Positions 34,058-45,690 of a stretch of 64,000 nucleotides of DNA are shown one piece after another. Within the stretch, counting starts at the first letter, position 1. Each line of letters opens with the position of its first letter. A model generated the notes under the pieces. That model did no database searches and had not been told where the DNA came from. It was given only the letters and a program-made list of their open reading frames with translations. The stretch covers positions 9,303,214 to 9,367,213 of the forward strand of contig CM035806.1 of assembly GCA_020466095.1 (NCBI GenBank), read 5' to 3'. A program made the position numbers and the translations under genes. This DNA is from Chlorops oryzae. Taxonomy: Eukaryota > Arthropoda > Insecta > Diptera > Chloropidae.

Positions 34058-34796
34058 TGGTGTCTTATATGGTGTCTTATATGGTGTCTTATATGGTGTC
34101 TTATATGGTGTCTTATATGGTGTCTTATATGGTGTCTTATATGGTGTCTTATATGTGTCTTATATGGTGTCTTATATGGTGTCTTATATGGTGTCTTATA
34201 TGGTGTCTTATATGGTGTCTTATATGGTGTATTATATGGTGTCTTATATGGTGTCTTATATGGTGTCTTATCTTATATGATGTCTTATATGGTGTCTTAT
34301 ATGGTGTCTTATATGGTGTCTTATATGGTGTCTTATATGGTGTCTTATATGGTGTCTTATATGGTGTCTTATATGGTTTGTCTTATATGGTGTCTTATAT
34401 GGTGTCTTATATTGGTGTCTTATATGGTGTCTTATATGGTCTTATATGTGTCTTATATGGTGTCTTATATGGTGTCTTATATTGTGTCTTATATGGTGTC
34501 TTATATGGTGTCTTATATGGTGTCTTATATGGTGTTTTATATGGTGTCTTATATGGTGTCTTATATGGTGTCTTATATGGTTTCTTATATGGTGTCTTAT
34601 ATTGTGTCTTATATGGTGTCTTATATGGTTTCTTATATTGTGTCTTATATGGTGTCTTATATGTTGTCTTATATTGTGTCTTATATGGTGTCTTATATGG
34701 TGTCTTATATGGGGTCTTATATGGTGTCTTATATGGTGTCTTATATGGTGACTTATATGGTGTCTTATATGGTGTCTTATTTGGTATCTTATATTA
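34058..34796 (+). repeat. 12-bp satellite TTATATGGTGTC, about 61 units
   Basis: An array of about 739 bp of TGGTGTCTTATA. Variants are single-base changes (TTGTGTC, GGTTTC, GGGGTC, GGTGAC, TGTTGTC) and a few 1-5-base indels, concentrated at about 34155, 34270 and 34375-34450. Because 12 is divisible by three, all frames read periodic peptides (MVSY, CLIW, GVLY). These are not genes. Confidence 0.97.
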
Positions 34797-34816
34797 TAAA
34801 TTGAATACGTAAAATT

Positions 34817-35727
34817 AAGTAAGGGTGTTTTAGTGAGGAGAACTTGATAATACAATAGCCGACATAGATTAAGGGTTAGGGTTAGCTATATAAGTTTGAA
34901 TATCTTTGAAAACAGCGATTAAGATATCTACTATGAGGACAAAGTGTTCGGGAGTTTTCCAAGACAATAACGGCCTCGTATGACGATTTTTCTTTTATGA
35001 ATACCGCCCTGTTGACACGCCCACATTTCCAAATTCATTGAATTCCAATCGTTGGCTTAAATACCCGCTCGAATTCTAAATTTTATTGAAATATTTCGAA
35101 AAAGTTCGATTTTAGGGCAGTTTTGGGATTTTTGTGACAGACCCTAGGACCTGGACCTGGGATGGACCGATCAAGAAAATTTTTGGAGAGAATATTTATG
35201 GCTGTAGAAGAAGGATATATGCCATGTTTGGTCCTATTTGAATTCCAGGTGTAGAAGAAAATTTTCGAAAAACTTCCTTCTGCCACGCCCACTTTTAAAA
35301 TTTCAATTTTCAAAATTACATTTTAATGCCTTTATGTTTGTCCAAATATCAAATTTCATCAAAATATCTCGAAAAAATTCAGGTTTAAGAACGGTTTTTG
35401 TGATTTTCACAGCACACCCTAGGACTGGAGGTACCCTAAAAAATTGTTCGATTCGATCCATTCTCGAACTTGTTCTAACTCATGCGCCTGTGAACATGCA
35501 TTCCACATTTTGTCAGGGTAGCTAAATTCCTTCGATAAGAAAACTGTATACAGATAAGACAGGCAGACAGACGGACATATAGACAGACAGAAAGACGGAC
35601 AGATAGAGGAACAATTAGATCTCCTGGTGACGCTAATCATTTCTATAAGCATTTTGTATGATCTATCTCGAGTGATCCTGGGTGTTACACACACAACCAC
35701 ACAAAGGCAATACACCCTCGGGCATAA
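34817..35727 (+). mobile_element. mini-me/INE-1-like element, copy B
   Basis: Starts AAGTAAGGGTGTTTTAGT right after the 12-bp satellite. It keeps the CCACGCCCACTTT blocks, a GACA/GACG tract (35559-35610) and the core CTGGTGACGCTAATCATTTC, and ends near TACACCCTCGGGCATAA with a decayed tail. More diverged than copy A. Confidence 0.7.
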
Positions 35728-35976
35728 TTAACTTAAATAAAATAAATAAAAATAAAAAATTAAACTCTTTGACGACTCTCCCCCGGACTGATAAAGCTTT
35801 TGAGAATGAGAATACTAAATTGAATTACTTCCCCAAATGAACATACAAACATACATAAGTAGTAAGTACATCGAAATAGTTTCTAATAGGAAATTTGTAT
35901 AAAACTTTTATGGCTGAAAGCGTAAACTGCTAAATGATTACTCATTGCGATTTATTTCTAAGCACACATTCGCACA

Positions 35977-36015
<39 letters not shown>

Positions 36016-37499
36016 TTTATATGAAGAGTCATAAAAGCAAAGTTGCTTCTGGTTTTCTTTATTTTTCATTAGCAAATTCTTCTGGCACGGTACTCACTCA
36101 AAAACAGCTAGCAATAAAATCAACGAAAACAGAAAGCACAAGCCAACTCAAAGCGGAAACCACCCACGCACAAGGAGACAGAACACACACACACACACAC
36201 ACACTTACAGATGTACACATGCACACACTATTGCAAGGAACGAAACATCAAAATTAAAGTGTAGTTAATAAAAGTTGGGAGCAAAAAGGAGTTGTAATTC
36301 ATTCAAGCCAAAAGAAATTATATAAATTTAGCTGTAAATAAATATTGCATATACATATGTTCACACATATGTATACATATGTATATATATTAATAAAAAC
36401 ATACACGCCAACATACATCACGCTTTCAGAAATATACTATATAGAGTTCCCTGCGCCAACAGGGTACCCATATTGTCGGCAAAAATTGTACTATAAATAA
36501 GTACTTTTCACACGCACAAACATCGGAAGAAAACACACACACACACACACACACACGCACGCACACACATGAAGGCAAATATAAATTCCGTTGCTATAAA
36601 TACAATAAAACTCTACCATAAATGTCAGCCTTTAATGGCAATTTAATAAAATTGACTCAACGCTCAACTGAGTGCAGATGTCCCTGCTCGATCGCACATA
36701 CATATGTACAAACATTCATTCAAACATCCATAGATTGTTTGTATTGTAAAATTCTCGCACATTTACGAAAATGTGGTTGCGATTGTATCACCATACGCAG
36801 GCGTCTTCACGCGTGGGCGGTGGGTGGAAATTATTGTCATTTTATAAAATAGACACTTCAACGCTTTTGTGTCTTCCTTTTTGTGTACATAAACTTGAAT
36901 ACTTGAATACCTACAAAAAGACAAGTAAAAAAGAAGTAAACAAAAAAATAACAAAAAAAAAAAAAAAACAGGAAGAAAATGAAGACAAGTTAACGAAAAG
37001 ACACACAACACGAGAACAATTCAAGAACAACTCGAAGCACGTACGCCCATTTAGAAGTACACACATCCCCACACACACATACACAGCCATGCACACACAC
37101 ACGGCCAAGCACATGCATGCCAACTCGCAACAAAAAAAAAAAAAAAAAAAAAAAAATGAACATAACAAAATGCAATTGACATGGATGCCATTTTGGAAGA
37201 GGACTTCCTTTTTCCATTGCGGCGCTTCCTAAGGTTAACCATTTTTAAAGCAAACGGAAATATTTTGTAGCATACATCAAGGCGTAGAGAAACGAAAAAG
37301 GTCCTTTATTCGTTTTTATTATAATCCTCTTGCGGAATCCATTTTGGTTTGATACATTTGCCAAGTTAATAATAAAAAAAAAAAAATAAATAAATAAAAA
37401 ACTTTCGCCCAAAACGGTCACCTTAATACCATAAAAAGTCAAAGCTTTGTTCCTCAATTCGAGCGCTCTTCTCTCTCCCTCTCTCCCTCCTTCTCACCG

Positions 37500-37532
<33 letters not shown>

Positions 37533-37876
37533 GTTCTTTCTTTTTTTTCCTGCTCGTATAAAAAGTTAAATAATAATAAAAACCCGAAGCATACCGCAAG
37601 GAGCACTCAACTAAATGAAATTTTCTATTCAAGTGTGTTCGACTGCTTTTCTTATTCGGTACAAGACTCCAAGGACTTGACTTGACTTGGCTTGGAATGG
37701 CTTGGCATGGCTCGGCTCAAGTGGAGCGCGGTGTTATGCTATGCGACGTATCCAGCACAATAGTGTTCGTGTGTCATCGTGAAAGATAGTTCATTGTTTT
37801 TGTTTTCGTTTTCGGTTTTATATCTTTTCCATTGACTGTGGCGTCAACTTTTCACACACACAACACACACACACAC

Positions 37877-37911
<35 letters not shown>

Positions 37912-40259
37912 CACACACAGCCATACTACACTTATTTAAAAAGTTTTTAAATTTCTATTATGCTTCCCTTTAGTTTTGAGTTCTCTTGAAACTTTCTGTT
38001 GCTTTTATTGGCAGAAGTTTGGAAATTTTAAGTTCTATCGAAATTAATTGCAGCCAAAAAATTTTGTAAAACTTCCAACAAAACCAATTTTTTTTCGCAT
38101 TGTTTTATATAAAAAAAAAATAAAAAAATGTTTCCAAGGTAAGGAGGGCGAAGAGAACGAAGAGGTTCTGAATGATTTTTTCTTCGGCGATACATATTTG
38201 ACTTATGGCTTGAGTATATTTTAATGATCTTCCGCTTTGTGTGCTAAAAATTGTAAATTGATTGAAGGGAGAATATACAGACAAGCCTTGATATTGAGGG
38301 AGTTCTCCTCTACGGGGATGTAACGATTCCAACTTCCAATTTGTAACTACAGTATCTTTTATTGCTTATTGGTATTGCAAAATAATCGGCGATTATGAGG
38401 ATAAATTGTGCAGGTTTTATCCTAAATCCTAAATTTCTGCTGTGACAAAAAGGTATCAAGAACCGATCAGATTGTAGTATGTAGTTACTATGCAACCAGT
38501 TTTAATTTATCTTAATTTTAATCATAAAATTTTCTTATATTTTCGACCTGTGTGGGAGCTATCTAAAACTAAATAGATAAAGTTTTTTTCGGGTCAGTTG
38601 TTGCTACAGTTAGTTTCTCCAAGTCTATCGCTTAAAATTGATCATAAAAAACGAACATAAAATATTCAATGGTTTACGAGTTATAGCCATAACTTTGTGC
38701 GCAACTTAATTCTCGGCCAAAATCTTAGAGATCGATTTACAATTGACCTGTTGCCAATCTGACAAAACCAAATATAGAGAATTGCTCTATTGTTGGAATG
38801 AAAAGATTTCTAATTCCAACGGCTGCACGACGCCTCGCAGGATAGCTTTTGGGGCACTATTAACAGGATAACGTAAAGTTTCTTTATTCTTCCAGGATGT
38901 CGAGAGGCATGCCCTTAGCAAGGATATCGCAAGGATACTGTTTTTGCTGGGACTGAAATCTCTTGGTTTCAGGACGATTCTTACCTAAGCAACAGAGGCT
39001 TCACTTATTCGACTGGCAGGATCGCCATTTAGTTCTCGAGTGTTCTAAAACCGACTTGTACTGTTTTTGTACACACAATGACATTCGAAAGTACACAGCT
39101 GAGTTGGTATTGTCATTGATGCAGTAGGCTTGCTGCATGTGAATTAAAATTTTATGGTGTAGCCACATATGAATATTTCCACACGGACGCGCCACTTACG
39201 CGAGTAATCTTTTAGTCCTGAATTCATGAATATTAATTTGATTTCGAAATTACTTTCGTGCAGCTCATGCGGACTTTTATATTAATCAAGATTTCAATGC
39301 AGATCCGAAAGGCTGTAAATGTCCGCATATGAGAGGTTTCCTTCCTGTTTATAATTTCTGTTTAACAGTTCTGGTCCTTACTTAACTCAACCCCTTTTTA
39401 TAAGTGTATCGAAATTATTTCCCCGCACCCTTTTCTACTCTGTTTATAGGGAGGCTTTCTTCACTGTAGCTTTCAACGCACACAAAAGGACGGAAGGAAA
39501 AAGAAGAACAAGAGAAAAGAATCCGAGCTGATTTTATTGTTTGACTTTGATCGTTGCGGGTACATTTCTTTTGAGTTTGCTGTGTTTTGAATTGAGAAGA
39601 TTTTTCCCTTCAATTAAATCGTGCTCTTTTAGTGTCAGTGAAATCCAATCAAATTCGAAAAAAAGAAACCCAACCATATCTCTTCTCTTCTCCATTGAAT
39701 TCCAGCTAAAATTCTTTTTCCTAGCTCCAAAGACCACAAAATTCAACACCTCGAAATCCCCTCTCTCCGCACCGCAATCACTACAGCCGCACCAACACCA
39801 ACCAACACCACCACCACCAACACTTGAAATTGAGTCGTTTTTTCATTTAGCTTTTCATGCCAGCAAAATGGATATCCTCGAGTCATAAATTGACAAACTA
39901 CAAAAGCTCAAAAAACAAAAAGAAAAAACAAAAATGAAAAAGCAAAAAAAAAGAAGAGCGAATGAGAGAAAGAAAAAAAAAATTGAGAGGGAAACGAAAA
40001 ACCAATTCGGAAAAAATTGCAAACATAGCAAAACTGTCAACGATATATGTATGTATGTATGTCGGTGGAGCTGTGCGACATTATCTCTACGCTACCGGTG
40101 TACGTTGAAGTCGGGAAGTAAGGGAAAAAAAGTTGAAAAATATATTTAAAAAAATTGAAAAAATTTGAAAAAATCGGGAGGCGAAATAAGGAGTTAAAAA
40201 TAATCCGAAAATGGATGCATGCAAATGTGAAGAAAAAAAAAAAAATAAATAAAAAATAA
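35728..40259. other. Long gene-free stretch with many CA microsatellites
   Basis: CA runs at about 35966-36012, 36183-36206, 36533-36558, 37066-37102 and 37853-37915; ACATATGT repeats at 36340-36392; an A run 37131-37156; a CT run 37503-37530; TATG at 40046-40063. 38100-39480 is ordinary-complexity DNA without a recognisable domain on either strand. No exon is supported. Confidence 0.5.
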
Positions 40260-41003
40260 ACAAGTAAGGGTGTTATAGTCAGGCGAGCCTGACAATAGAA
40301 TACCCGACACAGACTCACATGTTCAAATAATTTTTAATATCAAGAGGTGTTTAAGGCCATTAGGGGCCCCATATACCGACTTTTGATAGATTTCTTTATG
40401 AAAAATGCCACTTTGCCACGCCCACTTTTCCAATTTTTGTTGAACTATAATCAGAGGCTTAAATATACGCTCAAATTTTAAGTTTCATTAAAATATTTCG
40501 AAAAAGTCTGATTTTAAGGCAGTTTTGGGATTTTTGTGACAGACCCTAGTACTGGAGGTACCCGGCGTCAATTTTATTGGTCCAGGATATGTCCACTTGT
40601 TCGTCCATTTGACCGTGAGAGCAATATCAAAATGTGTTGAGATTGTTCAATTTCAAACAACTGTTATACTGTAAAACAATACATAAAATCTGGAAAACGA
40701 TTAGAGCAGTTGCGGATTCTTTGTGACGACGGACAGTACTGAGGACCCTAAACGAATGTCCATGGTGCCAATTTTCGAATTTGATGGTCTATCTCGTGTT
40801 CTGGAGTTGACAACCACAATGAACGATAGTACCCTCGACAGAGTGACGGTATACAAACACGGACGGACGGACATGTCAAATCGAATTCACGTGTTTGACT
40901 GATCATTTCTATATATATTTCTCATGGATCTCGGAGCTGGTAATCTGCTGTTACACAGATCGCACACAACGTAATATACCCCGCTTACGCTGTGTATAAA
41001 AAC
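40260..41003 (+). mobile_element. mini-me/INE-1-like element, copy C, with a doubled 3' end
   Basis: The 5' half is nearly identical to copy A (through CCTAGTACTGGAGGTACC at about 40562). The 3' half then shows two successive 3' modules. The first is about 40787-40855 (GGTCTATCTCG, ACCCTCGACAGAGTG, GTATAC). The second is a GGACGGACGGACATGTC tract, CTGATCATTTCTATATATA and a final CTGTGTATAAAAAC. Many one- to few-base deletions occur only in the 3' half. Confidence 0.65.
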
Positions 41004-42347
41004 ATGGGCGAATAGTCACAAGCTGAGTTACACCGTTTATTCAAACATGAAAGATTATTCGCAAATCGAAATACACATGGAAAGCGAGCGGGCGGCAGGG
41101 ATATGCCATTCCGTGCCACGCCGTTCCATCCCCTTCCGACCCGTTCCATTCCATTCCGTTTCGTTTCGTTTCGTTCGGATCCGATTCTCATCCTCCTGTC
41201 GTCGTCCTCGCGCCTGTTATCGTCGTTACGTTTGCTGGCTGCAAACATGAAAAATGTAAACAAATTCTTAACACGTACGCAACGCATAAATTCAAAATTC
41301 TTCGCTCGTCGAATGCGCTCCGAAGAACGATTCTTGGCCGGAAGAGTAACGAAATCACGCTGAAACACGAGGAAGCGTACAAATTTAGGGAAAATTCAAA
41401 AGCACACAAAAAAAAAAAGGGGGAAAAGAGAAATAAAACATAGTAGAGTAGCGAAAAAAAAAAGCGAAAAGAGAAAAGAAAAGGGAGAACACAATGCCAT
41501 TGACTCGTCGTGGTACCGTGCATAGAACGAACATGCATGGCGCGGGAGCGGGTATGAAGGCGATATACACATACAATATTCCCATAGAAGCACACAGCAA
41601 GGGGGAGGTTGTGTTGAAAAAAAAAGAAGAAAACTTGAAGCAAATGCTCAAAATCCACTTCATCGTCATATGCTGAACGTGACTGGCTTGTGGAAATAGA
41701 AAATTTTTTCGAGTCTAGCGCAAGTAAAATCGACTTTTTTATGCTTTTGTTTTGTTTCGAATTTGAGAAAAAAAAAAAAATGAACAAAAAAAAAAAAAGA
41801 AACTCAGCAAAAAAATATTTTTAAAAATTTGTATTTTCCATGAAAACGGTGGAAAAGGAGGAAAATCCGTTTTGGTAAAGCTTAGAAATTCCTTTGCTCC
41901 AACAAAGTTTCGTTTTGCAGAAAAAGCCACCCTCGCCCCGTTCGTATTTGTGGCCCCGGGAATTCCAAACCGTTTCTGTTTCTTTTTTTTTTTTTTTTTT
42001 TTTTTTGTGAGATTTCCACATATCAGCTTTAAGGCTAAAAGGGAAATCGAATGATGGAACGGGGGATGGGGGACGAGGGAAGTCATTAAACCTCAGTCTC
42101 GCGTGCTTGTTAAATTGCAAAACGTATTTATGACGAATTTTGTGAAATGAAATAAATTGCAAATATGAAAATTTTCGATTTTCCTTTTTACACTATTTTC
42201 CGGTTTTACTTTTTTCATTCTTTTCCAGGGGAAATTATTGTACTTATTTCTGTTATGATTTACCGCATCAATGGAAAATTGAATTTATTTATAAATATTT
42301 GAAAAGCAAATAAATTGGGCATTTAAGTGTCGCATTAGGGAAAATCT
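41004..42347. other. Gene-free stretch, purine- and T-rich
   Basis: Includes CCGTTCCATTCC-type pentamer repeats (41108-41170), A/G-rich tracts (41405-41490, 41768-41800) and a T run (41982-42006). The 199-codon minus-strand frame (41188-41787) is Phe/Leu-rich from these tracts and has no domain. Confidence 0.55.
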
Positions 42348-42351
42348 TTAA

Positions 42352-43001
42352 CCCTTTCAGTCCCAATTGTTTGTGTGGCTGAATACATGTACTTATTTGA
42401 AATAAAAAGACTATTTTAATTGTTTTCAATAAAACAAAACTGATCTTGTAAAAAGTAAAATCGTAATTCTTTAACCCTTTCAATCCCAATTTTTTTTTTG
42501 TGGTGAATAGATTTAAAAAAAAATACTCTTGTAATTGTTTTCAATGGGTCATCATCTTGTGGGAAGTAAAAAACTAATTCTTTAACCCTTTCAATCCTAA
42601 CTGTTAATGTGGCTGAATATATTTATAAAATAAAAAGGCTCTTTCCTAAATGCTGCCATTAAGTCATCATTTTGTTTTAAGTAAAAAATTAATGCTTTAA
42701 CCCTTTCAATCCGAATTGTTTCATATCGCTGAATAGATTTTTAGAACAAACATGCTCTTTTCGAATAGTTTTCAATAGAGCATCATTTTTTCTTAGGTAA
42801 AAAAAATTAATGCTTTAACCCTTTCAATCCTAATTGCTCATATGGCTCAATAAATTCTTAAAAGACTCTTTTCTAATTGCTGTCAATAGATCATTATAAA
42901 GAAAAAGTTTAAAAGTTAATTCTTTAATTCTTTCAATACTAAGTGGTTTATATTGCTGATAGAGGGGTGTAAGAGTGAAGGAGGAGAAATGCGTTAAAGG
43001 G
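42352..43001. mobile_element. TTAA-flanked element with six tandem copies of its left end
   Basis: TTAA at 42348-42351 and 43002-43005 flank ends CCCTTTCAGTCCCAATTG and the inverse of CCCTTTAACGCATTTC. The left-end word TTAACCCTTTCAATCC restarts at 42471, 42582, 42697, 42815 and, decayed, at 42924, giving units of 109-123 bp. Each unit has a GCTGAATA block, a TTGTTTTCAAT-like block and an AAGTAAAAA block. The design parallels 20741-21241 but the internal sequence differs. Confidence 0.65.
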
Positions 43002-43164
43002 TTAAGATTGAAGTTACTAGAAATTGTTTTCAATCAAAATAGAGTTAATAGAGGCAACAGAGGGTTTGAGAAAAAAAAAATTTGCTAGAATGGACGATTT
43101 TCGAATGGCAACGCTGATCACAAATTGCCTTCATGGGCCGTTTTGATAATTAATATTTGATTAA

Positions 43165-43433
43165 CCCTTTCATCACTTCCGATTTTATATTTAAGTATAT
43201 AAAGACATTCCAATGACACTGAAACACAATTCAATGATATAAGTATGTATAATAGAATGTTTAAATGTTAGTTTTGTTAGGAGCTACGGGTTAACAAATT
43301 TTACCGTAAAATCTTTCTCAGAAAAGTTGTCCACCGCGCGCTCTCTCCAATCGGGGAATAATGGAGGTTTGACTCTTATTGAAATATTTCATTAAGTATA
43401 TAAAATTTTTTTGTTAGAACCGTTTCGAAAGGG
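43165..43433. mobile_element. TTAA-flanked piggyBac-like MITE (269 bp)
   Basis: TTAA at 43161-43164 and 43434-43437. Ends are CCCTTTCATCAC and the inverse of CCCTTTCGAAAC. AAGTATATAAA occurs near both ends. It lies 155 bp from the amplified TTAA element and shares CCCTTTC termini with it. No coding capacity. Confidence 0.65.
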
Positions 43434-43437
43434 TTAA

Positions 43438-45042
43438 GAGGTATATTGTACATATATACTCGTACCCCCGAGGACAGTTAACGCTATTCAATGGTTAGTT
43501 ATGCTCAACTCATTAAACCGCAGACGCTTAACATACACGAGCGTGCCTGTTTACATTCAATGTACAGGCCGGCAGGCAGATACATTAACACCTCCCACGC
43601 CAAAAGTGGAAAAGCAGCAACAAAAAAAAAAAAAACAAAAAACGAGCGGAAAAAAACAGAACAAAAAGGCTTACGTTCGCGTCGAAATCAATTTCAATTC
43701 TCGTAACGTGCTAATTATATTGTCAGACGCATTTAATTAGCATAAATTTTTACGATTTTAATTTGCGGTTAAGCCTTATTTCAATGTTTTTATTTTATGA
43801 CGATATCGTGTCGCAGAATATTTATTATTAATTACAAATAAAAGCTAAAGTGATATTAAAATATTTACGAGGAAATCGTAATGCCATCTTCTGTTGTCTC
43901 ATAATTTATTTATATTTTATTTTATATTTTTTATATTTTATTTTCGATTTGTTTTTTTTTTTTGGTTGCTTTTGTTGAATTTTTGCCTTGGTTTCTGGCG
44001 ATCGTTAAAAGATGGCTTAACGAGGTTAACAAATTTTAATGGCAGTATTAAGTGTTAGTTTATTTTCGACGCGGTTTGAAGGCTTTTGGGATTTGTTTTT
44101 CGCCTTACTGGTTTGATTGCGAAATTAAAAGGTTTTTGGGCTGGGTTAAGTGAAATGAATTGAAACGCTTCAGATTTCGTTTTCATGGAGGAAAAAATGA
44201 AATAAATTTTTTTATGAAATTTCGAACAAATTTCCGGGAAAGAATCTGCGCGTCAAATTGTTGCAACTGTGCTCAAAACTTTCGTTGAAGGATATTAAAA
44301 TAAGTAAAATTTTTTGAAGGGATTAATTGAAACATTTTTGTGATACTTATGTTTTCATTACAGAAAAATTTTTAAGAATTTGTTTTAGCGTCTTTGAATT
44401 AGAGGATTTTCTGTTTTAGCTTGTGATTCTAGTTTTCAAGGAAAATTCCTTCTAAGCTTTTGAAGTGGTTTTTTTTTTTTTGCATTAAACAAACTCTCAG
44501 AAAATGCATCAAAAAGCCTACAATCTGGTATCACAGTGTAATGGATTTTTATCGAATAAAACATAAACAAATGTTCAAAAAAAAAAAAAAAAAAACCTAC
44601 ATTCGCTTCTGCTGAATACTCCAAGTAAGCAAAGAGTGTTGAGTGCGCAGGGTTGCATCCGATTTTTTTGCTTAAGCTTACCATGAGTACAACATACATA
44701 CATACATATGTATATGCCACGGACCCCGACTTCGAGACTGTACAGTTTCTTTTAGATTTTGAAATATTCAAAAAAATTGAGATTAGTATGGGCCATACGA
44801 GCGTATTTAAACGATGTTGCCACCTGATTCATATTGCGGTATAGGTAGAGGTATGTGTTGACGATGAAGACAGCACATACCACTTACCCATTTTCTGTCC
44901 CAACTTCTCGGAGACAAGTATGATCATGTGGGGTCATAACGTTTTTAGCATTGAAAATATCCATTCTCTACTACTCACAGAGCTCGTTGGATACCTCAAG
45001 GAAACCTTGAGAAGGAGAGTGTCTCCTTTGTCTCACCCACTT
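43438..45042. other. AT-rich spacer, no gene seen
   Basis: Unassigned DNA with A/T homopolymers (44468-44480, 44577-44595) and a short TACA run (44692-44710). Confidence 0.6.
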
Positions 45043-45445
45043 CATATCATTATCATATTCATCATCATCATTGACATTATCATCATCATCATCATTATCA
45101 TTATCATCATTATCATTATCGTCATCATCATTATCACCGTCGTCATCGCCATCACCATCGTCATCATCATCATTATCATCATCATCATTATCATCATCAT
45201 CATCATATATCACTCATCATCGTCATCATCATCTCATCATATCATCATCATTCATTATCATCATTATCATATCGTCATCATCATCATATCATATCTCATC
45301 ATCATTATCGTCATTATCAGCATCATCATCATTATCATTATCGTCAATATCACTATCGTCATTATCGGCATCATTATCATCATCATTGTCATTATCATCA
45401 TATATACATCATCATCAGTCATAATCATCATCATCACAATCATCA

Positions 45446-45477
<32 letters not shown>

Positions 45478-45690
45478 ATCATCATAATCATCATCACCAA
45501 AATCATCATCACCAAAATTATCATCATCGTCACCATAATCATCATTGTAATAATCATAATCACAATCAAACTCATCATCATTATCGTCATTATCACTATC
45601 ATCATCATCATCATAATCATCATCACCAACATCACCATCATCATCACAATAATCATAATCATCATTAACGTCATCATCATCATCATCAAA
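45043..45690 (+). repeat. ATC (TCA) triplet array of about 650 bp
   Basis: Mainly ATC/CATT units with frequent single-base variants (GTC, ACC, AAC, ATT). It reads as poly-Ile on the plus strand and poly-Met/Asp on the minus strand. These long frames reflect the triplet repeat only. Confidence 0.95.

Noticed and set aside
34039..34812. 257-codon frame and companions (MVSY, CLIW, GVLY repeats)
   Set aside because: Twelve-base satellite divisible by three; periodic peptides in several frames on both strands.
38100..39480. Possible coding exons on either strand in a repeat-poor stretch
   Set aside because: Frames are under 80 codons, with no domain and no consistent splice sites.
42348..43005. 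Regularly spaced 16-bp repeats resembling a CRISPR array
   Set aside because: Repeats begin with a TTAA transposon end, the spacers are similar to one another, the genome is eukaryotic and no cas genes exist.
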